A stretch of DNA of 64,000 nt from an uncultured Collinsella sp. (GCA_959599915.1 CAUGJE010000009.1:20497-84496), one strand, 5' to 3'; numbered from the stretch's first letter, positions 26,011-35,214 are shown. A program made the numbers and translations. The notes: a model not told the origin generated them from the sequence alone.

Positions 26011-26088
26011 TCTGGGCAAACGTTGAAGCAGTAATGCAGCAAGCCGTTGCCAGCCGCGTTGAGAAATTCGTTGTTGAAAGGAGGCCCC

Positions 26089-28533
26089 GTGAACGCCTTT
26101 GACCGCTACGCCCCGTTTATCCAAGGCTTCATCTACTCCCACGATTGGGAGAGCTTGCGCTCTATCCAGGTTGCGGCGGCAGATGCCATCTTCAACACAC
26201 AGGACAATGTGCTCCTGACGGCGTCAACGGCTTCCGGCAAAACCGAGGCAGCCTTCTTTCCCATCCTGACCGAGTTTTGGGAGAACCCGCCCGCAAGCGT
26301 GGGCGCCCTCTACATTGGCCCCCTCAAGGCGCTCATCAACGACCAATTCGTCCGCCTCAACGACCTGTGCGAAGAAGCCGATATCCCCGTCTGGCACTGG
26401 CATGGCGATGTCTCACAATCACACAAGGCCAAACTCATCAAAAAGCCGAGCGGTATCCTACAGATTACGCCCGAATCGCTCGAGGCGCTCCTGATCCATA
26501 AGCACATGGCAATCCCGCGCATGTTTTGCGACCTGCGCTATGTGGTTATCGACGAGGTTCATTCGCTCATGCGCGGCGACCGCGGCGGTCAGACGCTCTG
26601 TCTTATCGAGCGACTCTCGCGCATGGCCGGCGTGCAGCCTCGCCGCATTGGCCTTTCTGCCACCATCGGCAACCCCGAGCGCACGGGCGCCTTTCTCTCA
26701 CAGGGAACGGGACGCGGTTGCATCATCCCCCGCTTTGAGGAACCGCGCCGCGTGTGGCGCATCTCCATGGAGCACTTCTACAACTCGGGCCCCCAGGCTC
26801 AGCAGCGAGGATTCGTAGGCACAGGTCCACAAGAAGCCGAGGTGCTTGCTTGCGAGCGTATTGAGACGGCGGCGCCCGCGGCGCTGCCCGCATCCGGACA
26901 AGACATGTGCCACAGCGGACAGCTTACACAGGAAGAACACCGTCAACGTCGTGAGCAGGCGCGGGGCAAGGCCGCTCCCAAAGACCGTCGCACTTCCTCG
27001 GCCCCCGAGGGCGAAGTCGACATCCCACGTGCGACCGAGCAGGCGCTTCTCAACCCCACCGACACGGCGCCCGACAACGCCGACCCCGGCATGGGTTATA
27101 TCTTTGAGCATACGCGCGGCCGCAAATGCCTGGTCTTTGCCAACTCGCGCGAGGAGGCAGAGGCCGTGTGCTCCATGCTGCGCAGCTACTGCGAGAGCCG
27201 GCACGAGCCCGACCGTTTCCTCATCCACCATGGCAATCTTTCGGCATCGCTGCGCGAGACGGCCGAGGAACTCATGCGCGATGAGGAGCAGGCACAGACA
27301 ACCGTCACCACCTCTACGCTGGAACTCGGCATCGATATCGGCCGTCTGGAGCGCGCGTTCCAGATCGATGCGCCGTTTACCGTCAGCTCCTTTTTGCAGC
27401 GTATGGGCCGCACGGGACGCCGCGATCTTCCGCCCGAGATGTGGTTCGTCATGCGCGAGGAAGAACCCGAGCCGCGCACGATGATGCCCGAGACCATTCC
27501 CTGGAAGCTCCTCCAGGGCATCGCACTCGTACAACTCTATCGCGAGGAAAAGTGGGTCGAGCCGCCCGAGCTCGATCGACTCCCCTACAGTCTGCTCTAT
27601 CACCAGACTATGTCGACGCTTGCCAGCACCGGCGAACTCACGCCGGCAGAGCTTGCCCAGCGCGTGCTCACACTCAGCTATTTCCATCGCATCTCGGCCG
27701 ATGACTATCGCGTGTTGCTGCGTCACCTCATTACCATCGACCATATCCAAGTCACCGAGGGTGGCGGGCTCATCGTGGGTCTCGCGGGCGAGCGCATCAT
27801 TAACAACTTTAAGTTCTACGCCGTATTCCAGGAAAACGAAGAGTTCACCGTTCGCAGCGAGTCGGCCGAGTTGGGCACGATCGTCAATCCGCCACCGCCC
27901 GGTGAGCGCATCGCCATCGCCGGACACTGCTGGATTGTCGAGGAAGTGGACTGGAAGCGTCATACCGTCTTTGCCACGCAGGTCAAGGGCCGGGTGCCGG
28001 CCTACTTTGGCGACTGCCCCGGTGACATCAATACACACGTACTCGAGCGCATGCGCAAGGCGCTCAACGAGCACGCGACATATCCGTACCTTATGGGCAA
28101 CGCGAGAGCCCGCTTGGCGCAGGCTCGTCATACGGCCGATATTTCGGGTGCGGGAACTAAGCCGCTCATCAACCTGGGCGGCGATACCTGGGCACTTTTC
28201 CCCTGGCTGGGCAGCTACGCCTTTTTGGCGCTCGAGCGCATGCTCAAAATTAAGTGTGCCGCGGAACTGGGCCTTCGCGGACTTGACCCGTCACGCCCGT
28301 ACTTTATGCAGTTTAAGATGAAGGCCGACGAGGAGACGTTCTTTGAGGTGCTCGCCGCCGAGGCCGAGAAGGACTTCGATCCCATCGAGCTCGTCTATCC
28401 CGGCGAAGTGCCTTACTTTGATCGTTACGATGAGTTCGTTCCCGAAGAGCTCGTGCGTAAGGGCTTTGCCGAAGGCGTGCTCGACATCGAAGGCATGAAG
28501 CAGCGCGTTCTCGGCTGGTGCGACCACACATAA
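26089..28533 (+). CDS. Lhr/BrxHI-like DEAD/DEAH-box helicase
   Basis: An 814-residue superfamily 2 helicase. N-terminal RecA domain: motif I TASTASGKTEAAFFP, Ia YIGPLKALINDQ, II VVIDEVHSL (DEVH), III GLSATIG. Second RecA domain: CLVFANSREEAEAV, TSTLELGIDIG and QRMGRTGRRD (motif VI). The long C-terminal region (about 490-814) resembles the Lhr-core/WH type. An insert of about 100 polar residues (235-335, RQRREQARGKAAPKDRR) separates the two RecA domains. GTG start after AAAGGAGG. Third gene of the TerB/BrxD-like operon, 116 bases after the ATPase; BrxHI of BREX systems is the nearest analogue. Confidence 0.87.
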   Translation: MNAFDRYAPFIQGFIYSHDWESLRSIQVAAADAIFNTQDNVLLTASTASGKTEAAFFPILTEFWENPPASVGALYIGPLKALINDQFVRLNDLCEEADIPVWHWHGDVSQSHKAKLIKKPSGILQITPESLEALLIHKHMAIPRMFCDLRYVVIDEVHSLMRGDRGGQTLCLIERLSRMAGVQPRRIGLSATIGNPERTGAFLSQGTGRGCIIPRFEEPRRVWRISMEHFYNSGPQAQQRGFVGTGPQEAEVLACERIETAAPAALPASGQDMCHSGQLTQEEHRQRREQARGKAAPKDRRTSSAPEGEVDIPRATEQALLNPTDTAPDNADPGMGYIFEHTRGRKCLVFANSREEAEAVCSMLRSYCESRHEPDRFLIHHGNLSASLRETAEELMRDEEQAQTTVTTSTLELGIDIGRLERAFQIDAPFTVSSFLQRMGRTGRRDLPPEMWFVMREEEPEPRTMMPETIPWKLLQGIALVQLYREEKWVEPPELDRLPYSLLYHQTMSTLASTGELTPAELAQRVLTLSYFHRISADDYRVLLRHLITIDHIQVTEGGGLIVGLAGERIINNFKFYAVFQENEEFTVRSESAELGTIVNPPPPGERIAIAGHCWIVEEVDWKRHTVFATQVKGRVPAYFGDCPGDINTHVLERMRKALNEHATYPYLMGNARARLAQARHTADISGAGTKPLINLGGDTWALFPWLGSYAFLALERMLKIKCAAELGLRGLDPSRPYFMQFKMKADEETFFEVLAAEAEKDFDPIELVYPGEVPYFDRYDEFVPEELVRKGFAEGVLDIEGMKQRVLGWCDHT

Positions 28534-28559
28534 AACCAGTCTTTTTGGTACGGGGAGAC

Positions 28560-29438
28560 TTACTTGTCGTGAAGGACGGTGCCGAGGAAGTCGGCGTTAA
28601 AAGGCACGGCTTCGGCGAAGACATAGTCGCCGTCGCTGGCGATGAGCAGGTAGTTCTCCTCGCCGCCGAACTCTGTATCGCCACAGGGGACCACCCAGGC
28701 GTGGGCGAATATCTCGAGTGCCGTGGCAGCGCAGTCGCGCAGGAGCGTTACATCGCTCCCCTCGTTTGTGCTCACGATATTGGCAACGTAGATACCCCCG
28801 GGGTTCAGGCTGCCCCGCACTAAACGCAACGCCTCAACCGTCGCCAGCTCGCGTACGGGCTCGGCACCGCTAAAGCAATCGCTCACGACCACGTCGTAGC
28901 GACGATGGCCCACGCTCGTCACACCCAGATACGAGCGAGCCTCAGCGGTTATCACCCGCAGGCGATCGCCCGCCGCGCGCTCTAGCTCGTCTAGGTAGAA
29001 CCAGCGGCGCGCCAGGCGCGTAATCTCTCCGTCATACTCGATAACGTCCATGCGCAGGCCCTCGTGCGACATCAGCGCAAATTTGGGATAGGCAAACCCG
29101 CCGCCACCTAGCATAAGCATACGGCTGATACCGTGACCATAAACGTCACGCATCGCATCCTCGGCCTCAAACACGTCGTCAAACGCGCGATAATACGCAA
29201 AGACGGGCTCCGCCCAGCGCTCGCCGACGTAACTCGCGCTTTGGTAGACACCGCCCTGCACCAATACGCGGACTTCATCGCCGCCCTCATCGTGCACGCG
29301 TTTCACACGCGCCAACCCATTGCGGGTTCGCGCGACCTGCAGGCAGGCAGCGCGAACAGCGACGGCAGCCGCGCCCAGCGCCGCGGCTCCCAGAGCAACG
29401 CCGGCAACAACGCCGGCAGAAACACTCGGCTTGTTCAT
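28560..29438 (-). CDS. Spermidine synthase-like methyltransferase-fold protein with N-terminal membrane helix
   Basis: A 292-residue protein: an Ala/Val/Gly-rich N-terminal membrane helix (about 8-33), then a Rossmann fold of the spermine/spermidine synthase type (ISRMLMLGGGGFAYPKFAL motif I, MDVIEYDGEITRLARRWF, YDVVVSDCFSG and GIYVANIV). The aminopropyltransferase active-site pattern is only partly kept, so a methyltransferase or other SAM-dependent role is possible. Its start is one base from the elp3 stop with AAAGGAG inside the elp3 end, so it is the second gene of an operon with elp3. Confidence 0.78.
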   Translation of the reverse strand: MNKPSVSAGVVAGVALGAAALGAAAVAVRAACLQVARTRNGLARVKRVHDEGGDEVRVLVQGGVYQSASYVGERWAEPVFAYYRAFDDVFEAEDAMRDVYGHGISRMLMLGGGGFAYPKFALMSHEGLRMDVIEYDGEITRLARRWFYLDELERAAGDRLRVITAEARSYLGVTSVGHRRYDVVVSDCFSGAEPVRELATVEALRLVRGSLNPGGIYVANIVSTNEGSDVTLLRDCAATALEIFAHAWVVPCGDTEFGGEENYLLIASDGDYVFAEAVPFNADFLGTVLHDK

Positions 29439-31346
29439 CTAGAGCTCCTTTTGCAGATAAAGGCCATGGTCATAAAATCCAAGATGGCGATAGTACTCGC
29501 GCGTGCCAATCGCGCTGATCACGTTGATGCGTGCATACCCCGCGTCCCGAGCAATATGGCACGCACGCTCCACCAGCGACCGCCCCAGTCCATGATGCTG
29601 CGCCGCCTGGCCCTGGTCGCCCACGCGTGCCGCCATGCCGTACACGTGCACCTCGCGAATCATCGCCTCGTCCGGCGTCGTCGGCAACTCGTCCGCATGC
29701 GCGGCAACAAACGAATGGTCGGGCAGCGACAGGCGCAAAAAGCCCGCAATCTTGCCCTGCGGCGTCACCCACTGCAAAAAGCGCTCGTGCGTCACCGGCG
29801 TCTCGTACGCCACATCCTCGTCAAGGGTCAGCTCATCCAAGTCGGCACCCGCCGTGCTGATCTCGCGATAGCGAATCTCGCGCACCGTCGCACCGTCACC
29901 CCGAGCAGCCAGGCGGTTCTCGACGAGCTGACGCAGGTTGGGCTTCTTGTTGCCCACCATAATGTCATCGGAGCTAAAATCGCGGATCATGCGGCTGATA
30001 CGGCAGAACGGCGGCGTCACCACGATGTCATCGGCTAGCACGTCGAGTAGCTCCTCCTCGGTATAGGGGCGCCACTCGCCGCGCTCGTAACAGCCCACCA
30101 GACGCGAGCCCTCGATGAGCGCGCACGGGTAGACCTTGACCTCGTCGGGCATAAAGGCCCCCTCGGTCATAAAGCGCTCGTAGTCGCGCTTGTCCCCCTC
30201 GGGTGTGGCACCCAGCAAGTTGAGCATAAAATGCGCGTGGATCTTAAAGCCAAACAGGCGCGCAAGCGAAAACGCTCGCTCGATCTGTGCCACCGTAATA
30301 CGGCGCTCGTTGATATCGAGCAGGTGCTGGTCGAGGCTCTGGATACCCATCTGAATCTTGGTGCAGCCCAGGCGGCGGATAAGCGTAAGCGCCTGCGGCG
30401 TTACGGCATCGGGGCGCGTCTCGATAACGAGTCCCACCACGCGATGCTTCGCCGTCTCGTTGATGCGCTGCTGTTGCTCAAGCTCCTCCATCGTTGCCGT
30501 CTGCCACTCGGCGACTGCGCCCCAAGGCGTGCCGGGGCCGTACAGACGACGCACCGCGCGGTTATAGCCACCCTCGGCAGCATCCACACGCCCTTGCACG
30601 CCGGCAACGCCGGCGGCAAGCTCGGCCTCATCGGTCGCAATACCGGCAGCCCTATAGCGCTCGCGACGCTCCGCCACCACCGGCGGCAGGGCATCGGCGG
30701 GAGCGTCATCGAGCAGGCGCCCCGCCTCGGCACGGCTGATGCCCGGACGTGCCAGCATGGGGTTAGCCGCCACGCCCGCCACGGCGTCTTCATTGAGCGC
30801 ACGGAAGAGCTCCGACATAAACCATGCCTGATACCCCTGCGGATAGTCGCTCCAGGTACCACCGAGCACAATGAGCTCGATCTTATCGGTCGCATGCCCC
30901 ATCTGCGAAAGCGCGGTCAAACGAGCGCTCACCTGCAAATACGGGTCGAAGCAGTTTTGCTCCGCACGGGCGCATGCCGGCTCGGCGTGCAGATAGCTCT
31001 TGGGCATGCGCAGGTCGTTGGGGCAAAACAGGCAATCGCCCGAACAGGGCCACGGCTTGGTAATGACGGTAATGGTCGCCACGCCCGAGGCCGTTCGGCG
31101 CGGCTTCATACGCAGCACCTGCAGCAGTCGACGTTCCAGCTCGGCATCGACATTCCACCCAGCCCAACGAGCCGGCTCCTCACGCTTCACCCGCTGGTAG
31201 AACGGCAGCAGACGGCGCTTGGCCAAATCGCGTTTGTCGGCACCCTCGCGGCGCGCCTCGGCATGTATCAACTTGACGAGCGCCTTGTCGTCCACGGTCT
31301 CACCGCGACGCAGAGCCTCGAGTATGTTCAAAATAATCTGTTCCAT
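29439..31346 (-). CDS. elp3: Elp3-type tRNA uridine(34) carboxymethylase (radical SAM/GNAT)
   Basis: A 635-residue protein with an N-terminal helical tRNA-binding region, a radical SAM domain (about 100-400; cluster motif CSGDCLFCPN with CxxxCxxC, the GGTWSDYP glycine-rich segment, RPDAVTPQAL, IQMGIQSLDQ) and a C-terminal GNAT acetyltransferase domain (about 480-635; HVYGMAARVGDQGQAAQHHGLGRSLVERACHIARDAGY). Elp3 uses acetyl-CoA and SAM to make cm5U at wobble position 34 of tRNA. Bacterial Elp3 proteins act without other Elongator subunits. Length fits the family. Confidence 0.94.
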   Translation of the reverse strand: MEQIILNILEALRRGETVDDKALVKLIHAEARREGADKRDLAKRRLLPFYQRVKREEPARWAGWNVDAELERRLLQVLRMKPRRTASGVATITVITKPWPCSGDCLFCPNDLRMPKSYLHAEPACARAEQNCFDPYLQVSARLTALSQMGHATDKIELIVLGGTWSDYPQGYQAWFMSELFRALNEDAVAGVAANPMLARPGISRAEAGRLLDDAPADALPPVVAERRERYRAAGIATDEAELAAGVAGVQGRVDAAEGGYNRAVRRLYGPGTPWGAVAEWQTATMEELEQQQRINETAKHRVVGLVIETRPDAVTPQALTLIRRLGCTKIQMGIQSLDQHLLDINERRITVAQIERAFSLARLFGFKIHAHFMLNLLGATPEGDKRDYERFMTEGAFMPDEVKVYPCALIEGSRLVGCYERGEWRPYTEEELLDVLADDIVVTPPFCRISRMIRDFSSDDIMVGNKKPNLRQLVENRLAARGDGATVREIRYREISTAGADLDELTLDEDVAYETPVTHERFLQWVTPQGKIAGFLRLSLPDHSFVAAHADELPTTPDEAMIREVHVYGMAARVGDQGQAAQHHGLGRSLVERACHIARDAGYARINVISAIGTREYYRHLGFYDHGLYLQKEL

Positions 31347-31366
31347 GCCCCCATTGTAAAGGCAAA

Positions 31367-31396
31367 GGCGCCGGAGCCCGTCACGGCCCCGGCGCC
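31367..31396 (-). terminator. Hairpin after the DUF4097-like gene
   Basis: GGCGCCGG/CCGGCGCC stem between the DUF4097-like gene and elp3. On the minus strand it is followed by TTTGCCTTT, a weak T-tract. Confidence 0.65.
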
Positions 31397-31443
31397 TCCA
31401 TCAAAGAGCATGCCTATATGCACCGATCTCCGAAAACCGCATG

Positions 31444-32340
31444 TCACTCCGGATCAAACGACATGTCGCCCGAACCGACCTCAAAACGATACGTAGCAGA
31501 CTTATCGCCGTTATCGAATTCAAGATTCAAAATGGTCTCGCCGTCGTAGTCAAGCGGAAGGAAATCGCTCTCGAAGTCGCCGCTGCCCAAGGTGAGGCTC
31601 GCCTTAAAGCCCGTCGAGTTCGGAACCGTCATCTCCACATCGCCCGAGCCCACACTCACGTCCATCGACTTCGCGGGGGCCTGGTAAAGCTCGAACGTCA
31701 CATCGCCCGAACCGACCTCAGCGCTGAGCGCATCAGTCACGCTGCCCGTAAACTCTACATCTCCCGCACCCAGGAAAAGGTCGAAACCATCACAGATGAC
31801 ACCGGCAATCTGCAGATCGCCCGAGCCCACGTGCGCGTTGACTCCCTTCAGATGTTCGGCAACACGGCGCGGCAGCTCGACCGTAACTGAGCGATCGATT
31901 GCCTTACCGTCGTCACTTCCAAACTGGGAAACCTTGAGCGTCGAGTCCTCGACGGATGCGATGTTTTGCGTCGCGGCCTTGGAGGCATCCATACCCTCGG
32001 CAACGCGCCCCCGCTCGATAACGCGAGCCTTGTTGCCATCAACAACCTTGACGTCCACCGAAGCCGCATTGATATCGAAATCGAGGTAGCGGAACTCATC
32101 GGCATCAAAAGTCGTGCTCGAAAGCTGCTGAGGCTGAGCGGAATACTTACCGCCATCGTTCAAAACATCGGCGTCAACCGCATCGTCCCTACCGGACAAG
32201 CCGGATGCAATAGTGCCGAGATCCCACGGACCATCAAAATGAATCCATGTCCGCGAAGCGCCAAAGACAAGCCCAACAATAAGCACAAACGCTCCGATGC
32301 CAACGCCCAGACGCACCTTCGATTCATGCGAGAGTTTCAT
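31444..32340 (-). CDS. Membrane-anchored DUF4097-like beta-helix protein with GSGD repeats
   Basis: A 298-residue protein with an N-terminal membrane helix (about 10-28) and an extracytoplasmic part of repeated beta-strands. The motif (V/L)G(S/A)GD recurs six times from residue 170 (VGSGDLQ, LGAGDVEF, VGSGDVTF, VGSGDVEM, LGSGDFES, VGSGDMSF) at spacings of about 20-25 residues, as in the right-handed beta-helix of DUF4097 proteins. Its ATG overlaps the stop of the upstream XRE regulator (TAATG), so it is co-translated with it and may be its partner or target. Function unknown. Confidence 0.82.
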   Translation of the reverse strand: MKLSHESKVRLGVGIGAFVLIVGLVFGASRTWIHFDGPWDLGTIASGLSGRDDAVDADVLNDGGKYSAQPQQLSSTTFDADEFRYLDFDINAASVDVKVVDGNKARVIERGRVAEGMDASKAATQNIASVEDSTLKVSQFGSDDGKAIDRSVTVELPRRVAEHLKGVNAHVGSGDLQIAGVICDGFDLFLGAGDVEFTGSVTDALSAEVGSGDVTFELYQAPAKSMDVSVGSGDVEMTVPNSTGFKASLTLGSGDFESDFLPLDYDGETILNLEFDNGDKSATYRFEVGSGDMSFDPE

Positions 32341-33056
32341 TATTCATCACCTTCTTTGGCGCTCGGATCAACGGGGGTCGCGGTAGCCACGTCGGTATCA
32401 ACCGCAGGGGAATCATCCTGAGCCCTGGATGCCACCGGCGCCGGACCAACCTGAATATTCCCGCGCGCCCAATCGCCGTCGAGCGCACGCGCCACCCAGT
32501 GATAGATGGGGATCGTAAAGAAGATCAGTGCGGCAAAGGGGGCACCACCAAACAGGAACATCAGTAAAAAGAACAGCAGCCAGCACACGGCCCAATACGG
32601 AAACGACTGGAACGGACCTTTCACTGGAGTCGGATTGACCGCGCCAGCGCTCGTCGCTTGCGCCGTCGCGGCGTTAGCCGCCTGTGCGCTCCAACTTGCA
32701 GCTTGCGCCGCCTTGGCCGCAGCATCACTCGCCTGTGTTGCCGCCTCGGTAGCGCGCGCTGCCGCCTCGTGGGTACGGGCGCGCTCGGCCGCCTCGGCCT
32801 CGCGCTGGCGAGCACGGTCCTCGTTCTCAAACTCGATATCGTCCTCGATCTCGTCGCTCGGATTGAGTAGCTCGTCCAGACTCACACCATAGAGCTTGGC
32901 AAGCGAGATCAGGTTCTCGGTATCAGGCGAGCTCTCCGCGCGCTCCCATTTACTGACCGCCTGGCGCGACAGTCCCAGCTTTCGCGCCAATCCTTCTTGG
33001 CTAAAGCCCTTGCTGCGGCGAAGGTCGGCGAGCCGCTGAGCAGTTTCTACATTCAT
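32340..33056 (-). CDS. XRE-family regulator with membrane domain
   Basis: The 238-residue protein has an N-terminal helix-turn-helix of the Cro/CI type (about 1-65, LADLRRSKGFSQEGLARKLGLSRQAVSKWERAESSPD), a Glu/Ala-rich coiled stretch (about 75-140) and two hydrophobic segments (about 150-190, YWAVCWLLFFLLMFLFGG), ending in an acidic tail. HTH proteins with their own membrane helices are thought to transmit surface signals to DNA. ATG at 33056 fits the HTH start; the longer upstream ORF is non-family. In operon with the DUF4097-like gene. Confidence 0.87.
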   Translation of the reverse strand: MNVETAQRLADLRRSKGFSQEGLARKLGLSRQAVSKWERAESSPDTENLISLAKLYGVSLDELLNPSDEIEDDIEFENEDRARQREAEAAERARTHEAAARATEAATQASDAAAKAAQAASWSAQAANAATAQATSAGAVNPTPVKGPFQSFPYWAVCWLLFFLLMFLFGGAPFAALIFFTIPIYHWVARALDGDWARGNIQVGPAPVASRAQDDSPAVDTDVATATPVDPSAKEGDE

Positions 33057-33202
33057 GGTTCCTCCTATGCGATGCCAGCCGTGCCGCCGGACCGTTTTTG
33101 TTCTTAAGGCGCCTTGCACAGTTAAAAATCTATCCGCCACCGCCAAAAGCATGCCACCTATTCTAGTGAGATTTTTGACAACCGGAGGTTGCGGGCGCAT
33201 AT

Positions 33203-33245
33203 GAGCTGCGGAAATGTGTCCAAACAAAGCAATGACCCGCAGCTC
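33203..33245 (+). promoter_or_regulatory. Inverted repeat in the methyltransferase leader
   Basis: GAGCTGCGG (33203-33211) and CCGCAGCTC (33237-33245) are perfect 9-bp arms. A possible promoter TTGACA (33175-33180), 17 bases, CATATG (33198-33203) lies just upstream, so the hairpin would form at the 5' end of the transcript. Confidence 0.4.
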
Positions 33246-33323
33246 GGTTGTCCCCGTTGCGGCGTTAACGGTAGTATGGTCGTACTGTTTATTCCGCACC
33301 GCCAACGGAGGGAGTTCCGCGCC

Positions 33324-34196
33324 GTGAACCGCGATTTCGCATCATCGCTCATCCAGCTCAACAATACGTTCTATCGCGAGCACTCCGCTTCCTTTTCCGA
33401 TACGCGCCAGGCCCCGTGGCCCGGCTGGGTGCGCACCATGGACATCGCGCTTGATCAGCTCGATGTGGCCACGATCGAGCATCCCGTCCGCGTCTTCGAC
33501 CTTGCCTGCGGCAATATGCGATTCGAGAACTTTGCCGCCGGCGGGGCACTTGCCGCCAAGGGCGTCGACGGCGCAAACCCCTCGGCAGATGCCAGCTGCC
33601 CGTTTGAGTTCTATGGTGTCGACTCGTGCCAAGATCTGGCAATAGACGCCCACGGCCACGCCCTGCGCATTCCCAACCTGCACTTCCAGGAACTCGACGT
33701 GCTCGACGCCCTCATGAAGCTCAACCCCGCCGAGACACCCGACGTGCTTTTCGACGCCCCGCTCGCCGACATCTCGGTCTGCTTTGGCTTTATGCACCAC
33801 GTGCCGTCATGCGAGTACCGCGTACGCGTGCTCGACGCCCTGGTGCGCCAGACGCACCCGGGCGGCATCATCGCCATCAGCTTTTGGGAGTTTATGAATG
33901 ACGAGCGCATGGCGCGCAAGGCCGTTCGAGCCGAAGCCCGCGCCGAGCTCACCCCGCCGTTTGAGGGTTACGATTCCGCGCAGTTTGAAGCCGGCGACCA
34001 CCTCATTGGCTGGCAAAACGACCGCCACGCCTACCGCTATTGCCATCACTTTGACGATCAGCAGATCACCGACTTGGTGCGCGGCGTCCGTACGTTCTAC
34101 AAGAGCGGCGAGGTTCCCGTACGCGAGCTCGAGCGTTTCCACGCCGACGGTCGCAGCGGCGAGCTCAACCGCTATGTGATTCTCAAGCGTCTGTAG
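33324..34196 (+). CDS. Class I SAM-dependent methyltransferase
   Basis: A 290-residue protein with the methyltransferase pattern: motif I VFDLACGNMRFE (about 52-63), FYGVDSCQDL (acidic residue of strand 2), a central ADISVCFGFMHHVPS and GGIIAISFWEF. The order is like that of Trm9/ABH8-type tRNA wobble methyltransferases and of many small-molecule enzymes; the substrate is not determined. GTG start at 33324 preceded by GGAGGG. The next gene is trmB, 112 bases downstream, hinting at tRNA as a substrate. Confidence 0.78.
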   Translation: MNRDFASSLIQLNNTFYREHSASFSDTRQAPWPGWVRTMDIALDQLDVATIEHPVRVFDLACGNMRFENFAAGGALAAKGVDGANPSADASCPFEFYGVDSCQDLAIDAHGHALRIPNLHFQELDVLDALMKLNPAETPDVLFDAPLADISVCFGFMHHVPSCEYRVRVLDALVRQTHPGGIIAISFWEFMNDERMARKAVRAEARAELTPPFEGYDSAQFEAGDHLIGWQNDRHAYRYCHHFDDQQITDLVRGVRTFYKSGEVPVRELERFHADGRSGELNRYVILKRL

Positions 34197-34308
34197 GCAC
34201 CGACGACTCGCCGCCGAGCCGCACCGCAGCGTTCGGGCAAATCGCCCCCTTCTAACCCATCGCCGGAACGCGCAGCCATGCGTTCCATACTTATGACCAA
34301 GGAGCCTC

Positions 34309-35148
34309 ATGGGAGCCGTCCACGCTCGCACCCCTAAGAACTTTGTGCTCGAGGAGCGCTTGGAGCGCTATGCCGATGCGATTGAGACGAACCCCGAGGC
34401 CTATGCCGGAGATTGGCGCAAGGCCTGTGCGCCCGCAGGCAGCAAGCCTTTCGAACACCTTCACCTGGACCTTGGCTGTGGCAAGGGAACGTACCTTGTA
34501 GAGCGCGCGGCCCACGAGCCCGACACGCTCTTTATCGGTATGGACCAGGAGCCCATCTGCATCGCCTATGCCGCACAGAAAATCTGCGAGCAGGGGCTGT
34601 CCAACGCACTCGTCCTGCCCCGAGGTGCCGCATCGCTGTCGCAGCTATTTGCCGCAGGCGAGCTCGATGCCATCACCATCAACTTTCCCACGCCGCAGTC
34701 CAAGGCCAAGTACGCCAAAAAGCGACTCGTCCATGTCGACCACCTAATGCTGTACCGTCCGCTCTTTTCAGCCGGTGCCACCGTCACACTGCGAACCGAC
34801 AGTAAGCCATTGCGCGACTACGCCTTGGGGCAGTTTGCTGCGGCAGGCTACGACACGCTTTGGGTAAGCGACGACGTCCGTCGCGACCATCCCGAGCACC
34901 CCGAGACCGAATACGAGCGCCGCACGCGCGAGATGGGTGCCGTCGTCTATGGCATTTGCGCCACACCCGGCGCACATCCCAGTGACGATGTGCTCACGGC
35001 GGGTCACATGCAGGAGCAAAGTCTTGCCTGCTACCTGCCCGATAACCTCGATGAGCTCACCTATGTGCCTCTGGGCATGGAAGAAGCCGTCGAGAACTTT
35101 AGAAACCGCGCCCGCAAGGGCAAGAAGCGCTTACCGCAGGAGTCCTAG
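34309..35148 (+). CDS. trmB: TrmB-like tRNA (guanine-N7)-methyltransferase, divergent
   Basis: A 279-residue protein of the TrmB fold: LDLGCGKGTYLVERA (motif I, about 53-67), FIGMDQEPICIAYAAQK, and the C-terminal TEYERRTREMG. TrmB makes m7G46 in tRNA. The usual catalytic segment F-S/P-DPWPKxRHxKRR is replaced by NFPTPQSKAKYAKKRL (residues 125-140), losing the Asp-Pro-Trp. LRTDSKPL keeps the later TD motif. The protein is also longer at both ends than E. coli TrmB. Activity is therefore uncertain. Confidence 0.82.
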   Translation: MGAVHARTPKNFVLEERLERYADAIETNPEAYAGDWRKACAPAGSKPFEHLHLDLGCGKGTYLVERAAHEPDTLFIGMDQEPICIAYAAQKICEQGLSNALVLPRGAASLSQLFAAGELDAITINFPTPQSKAKYAKKRLVHVDHLMLYRPLFSAGATVTLRTDSKPLRDYALGQFAAAGYDTLWVSDDVRRDHPEHPETEYERRTREMGAVVYGICATPGAHPSDDVLTAGHMQEQSLACYLPDNLDELTYVPLGMEEAVENFRNRARKGKKRLPQES

Positions 35149-35214
35149 GGGCTTCTGATGGTCGCGGCATCGGCAAACAAGCGCAAATAAGCGCCAGCGA
35201 ACGGTCCTCAAACC

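Noticed and set aside
22936..28533. Complete BREX system
   Set aside because: No PglX methyltransferase, PglZ phosphatase, BrxL, BrxA or BrxB gene is present around the BrxD- and BrxHI-like genes.
30231..31496. 421-residue plus-strand frame opposite elp3
   Set aside because: Elp3 with all radical SAM and GNAT motifs is on the minus strand; this frame is its complement.
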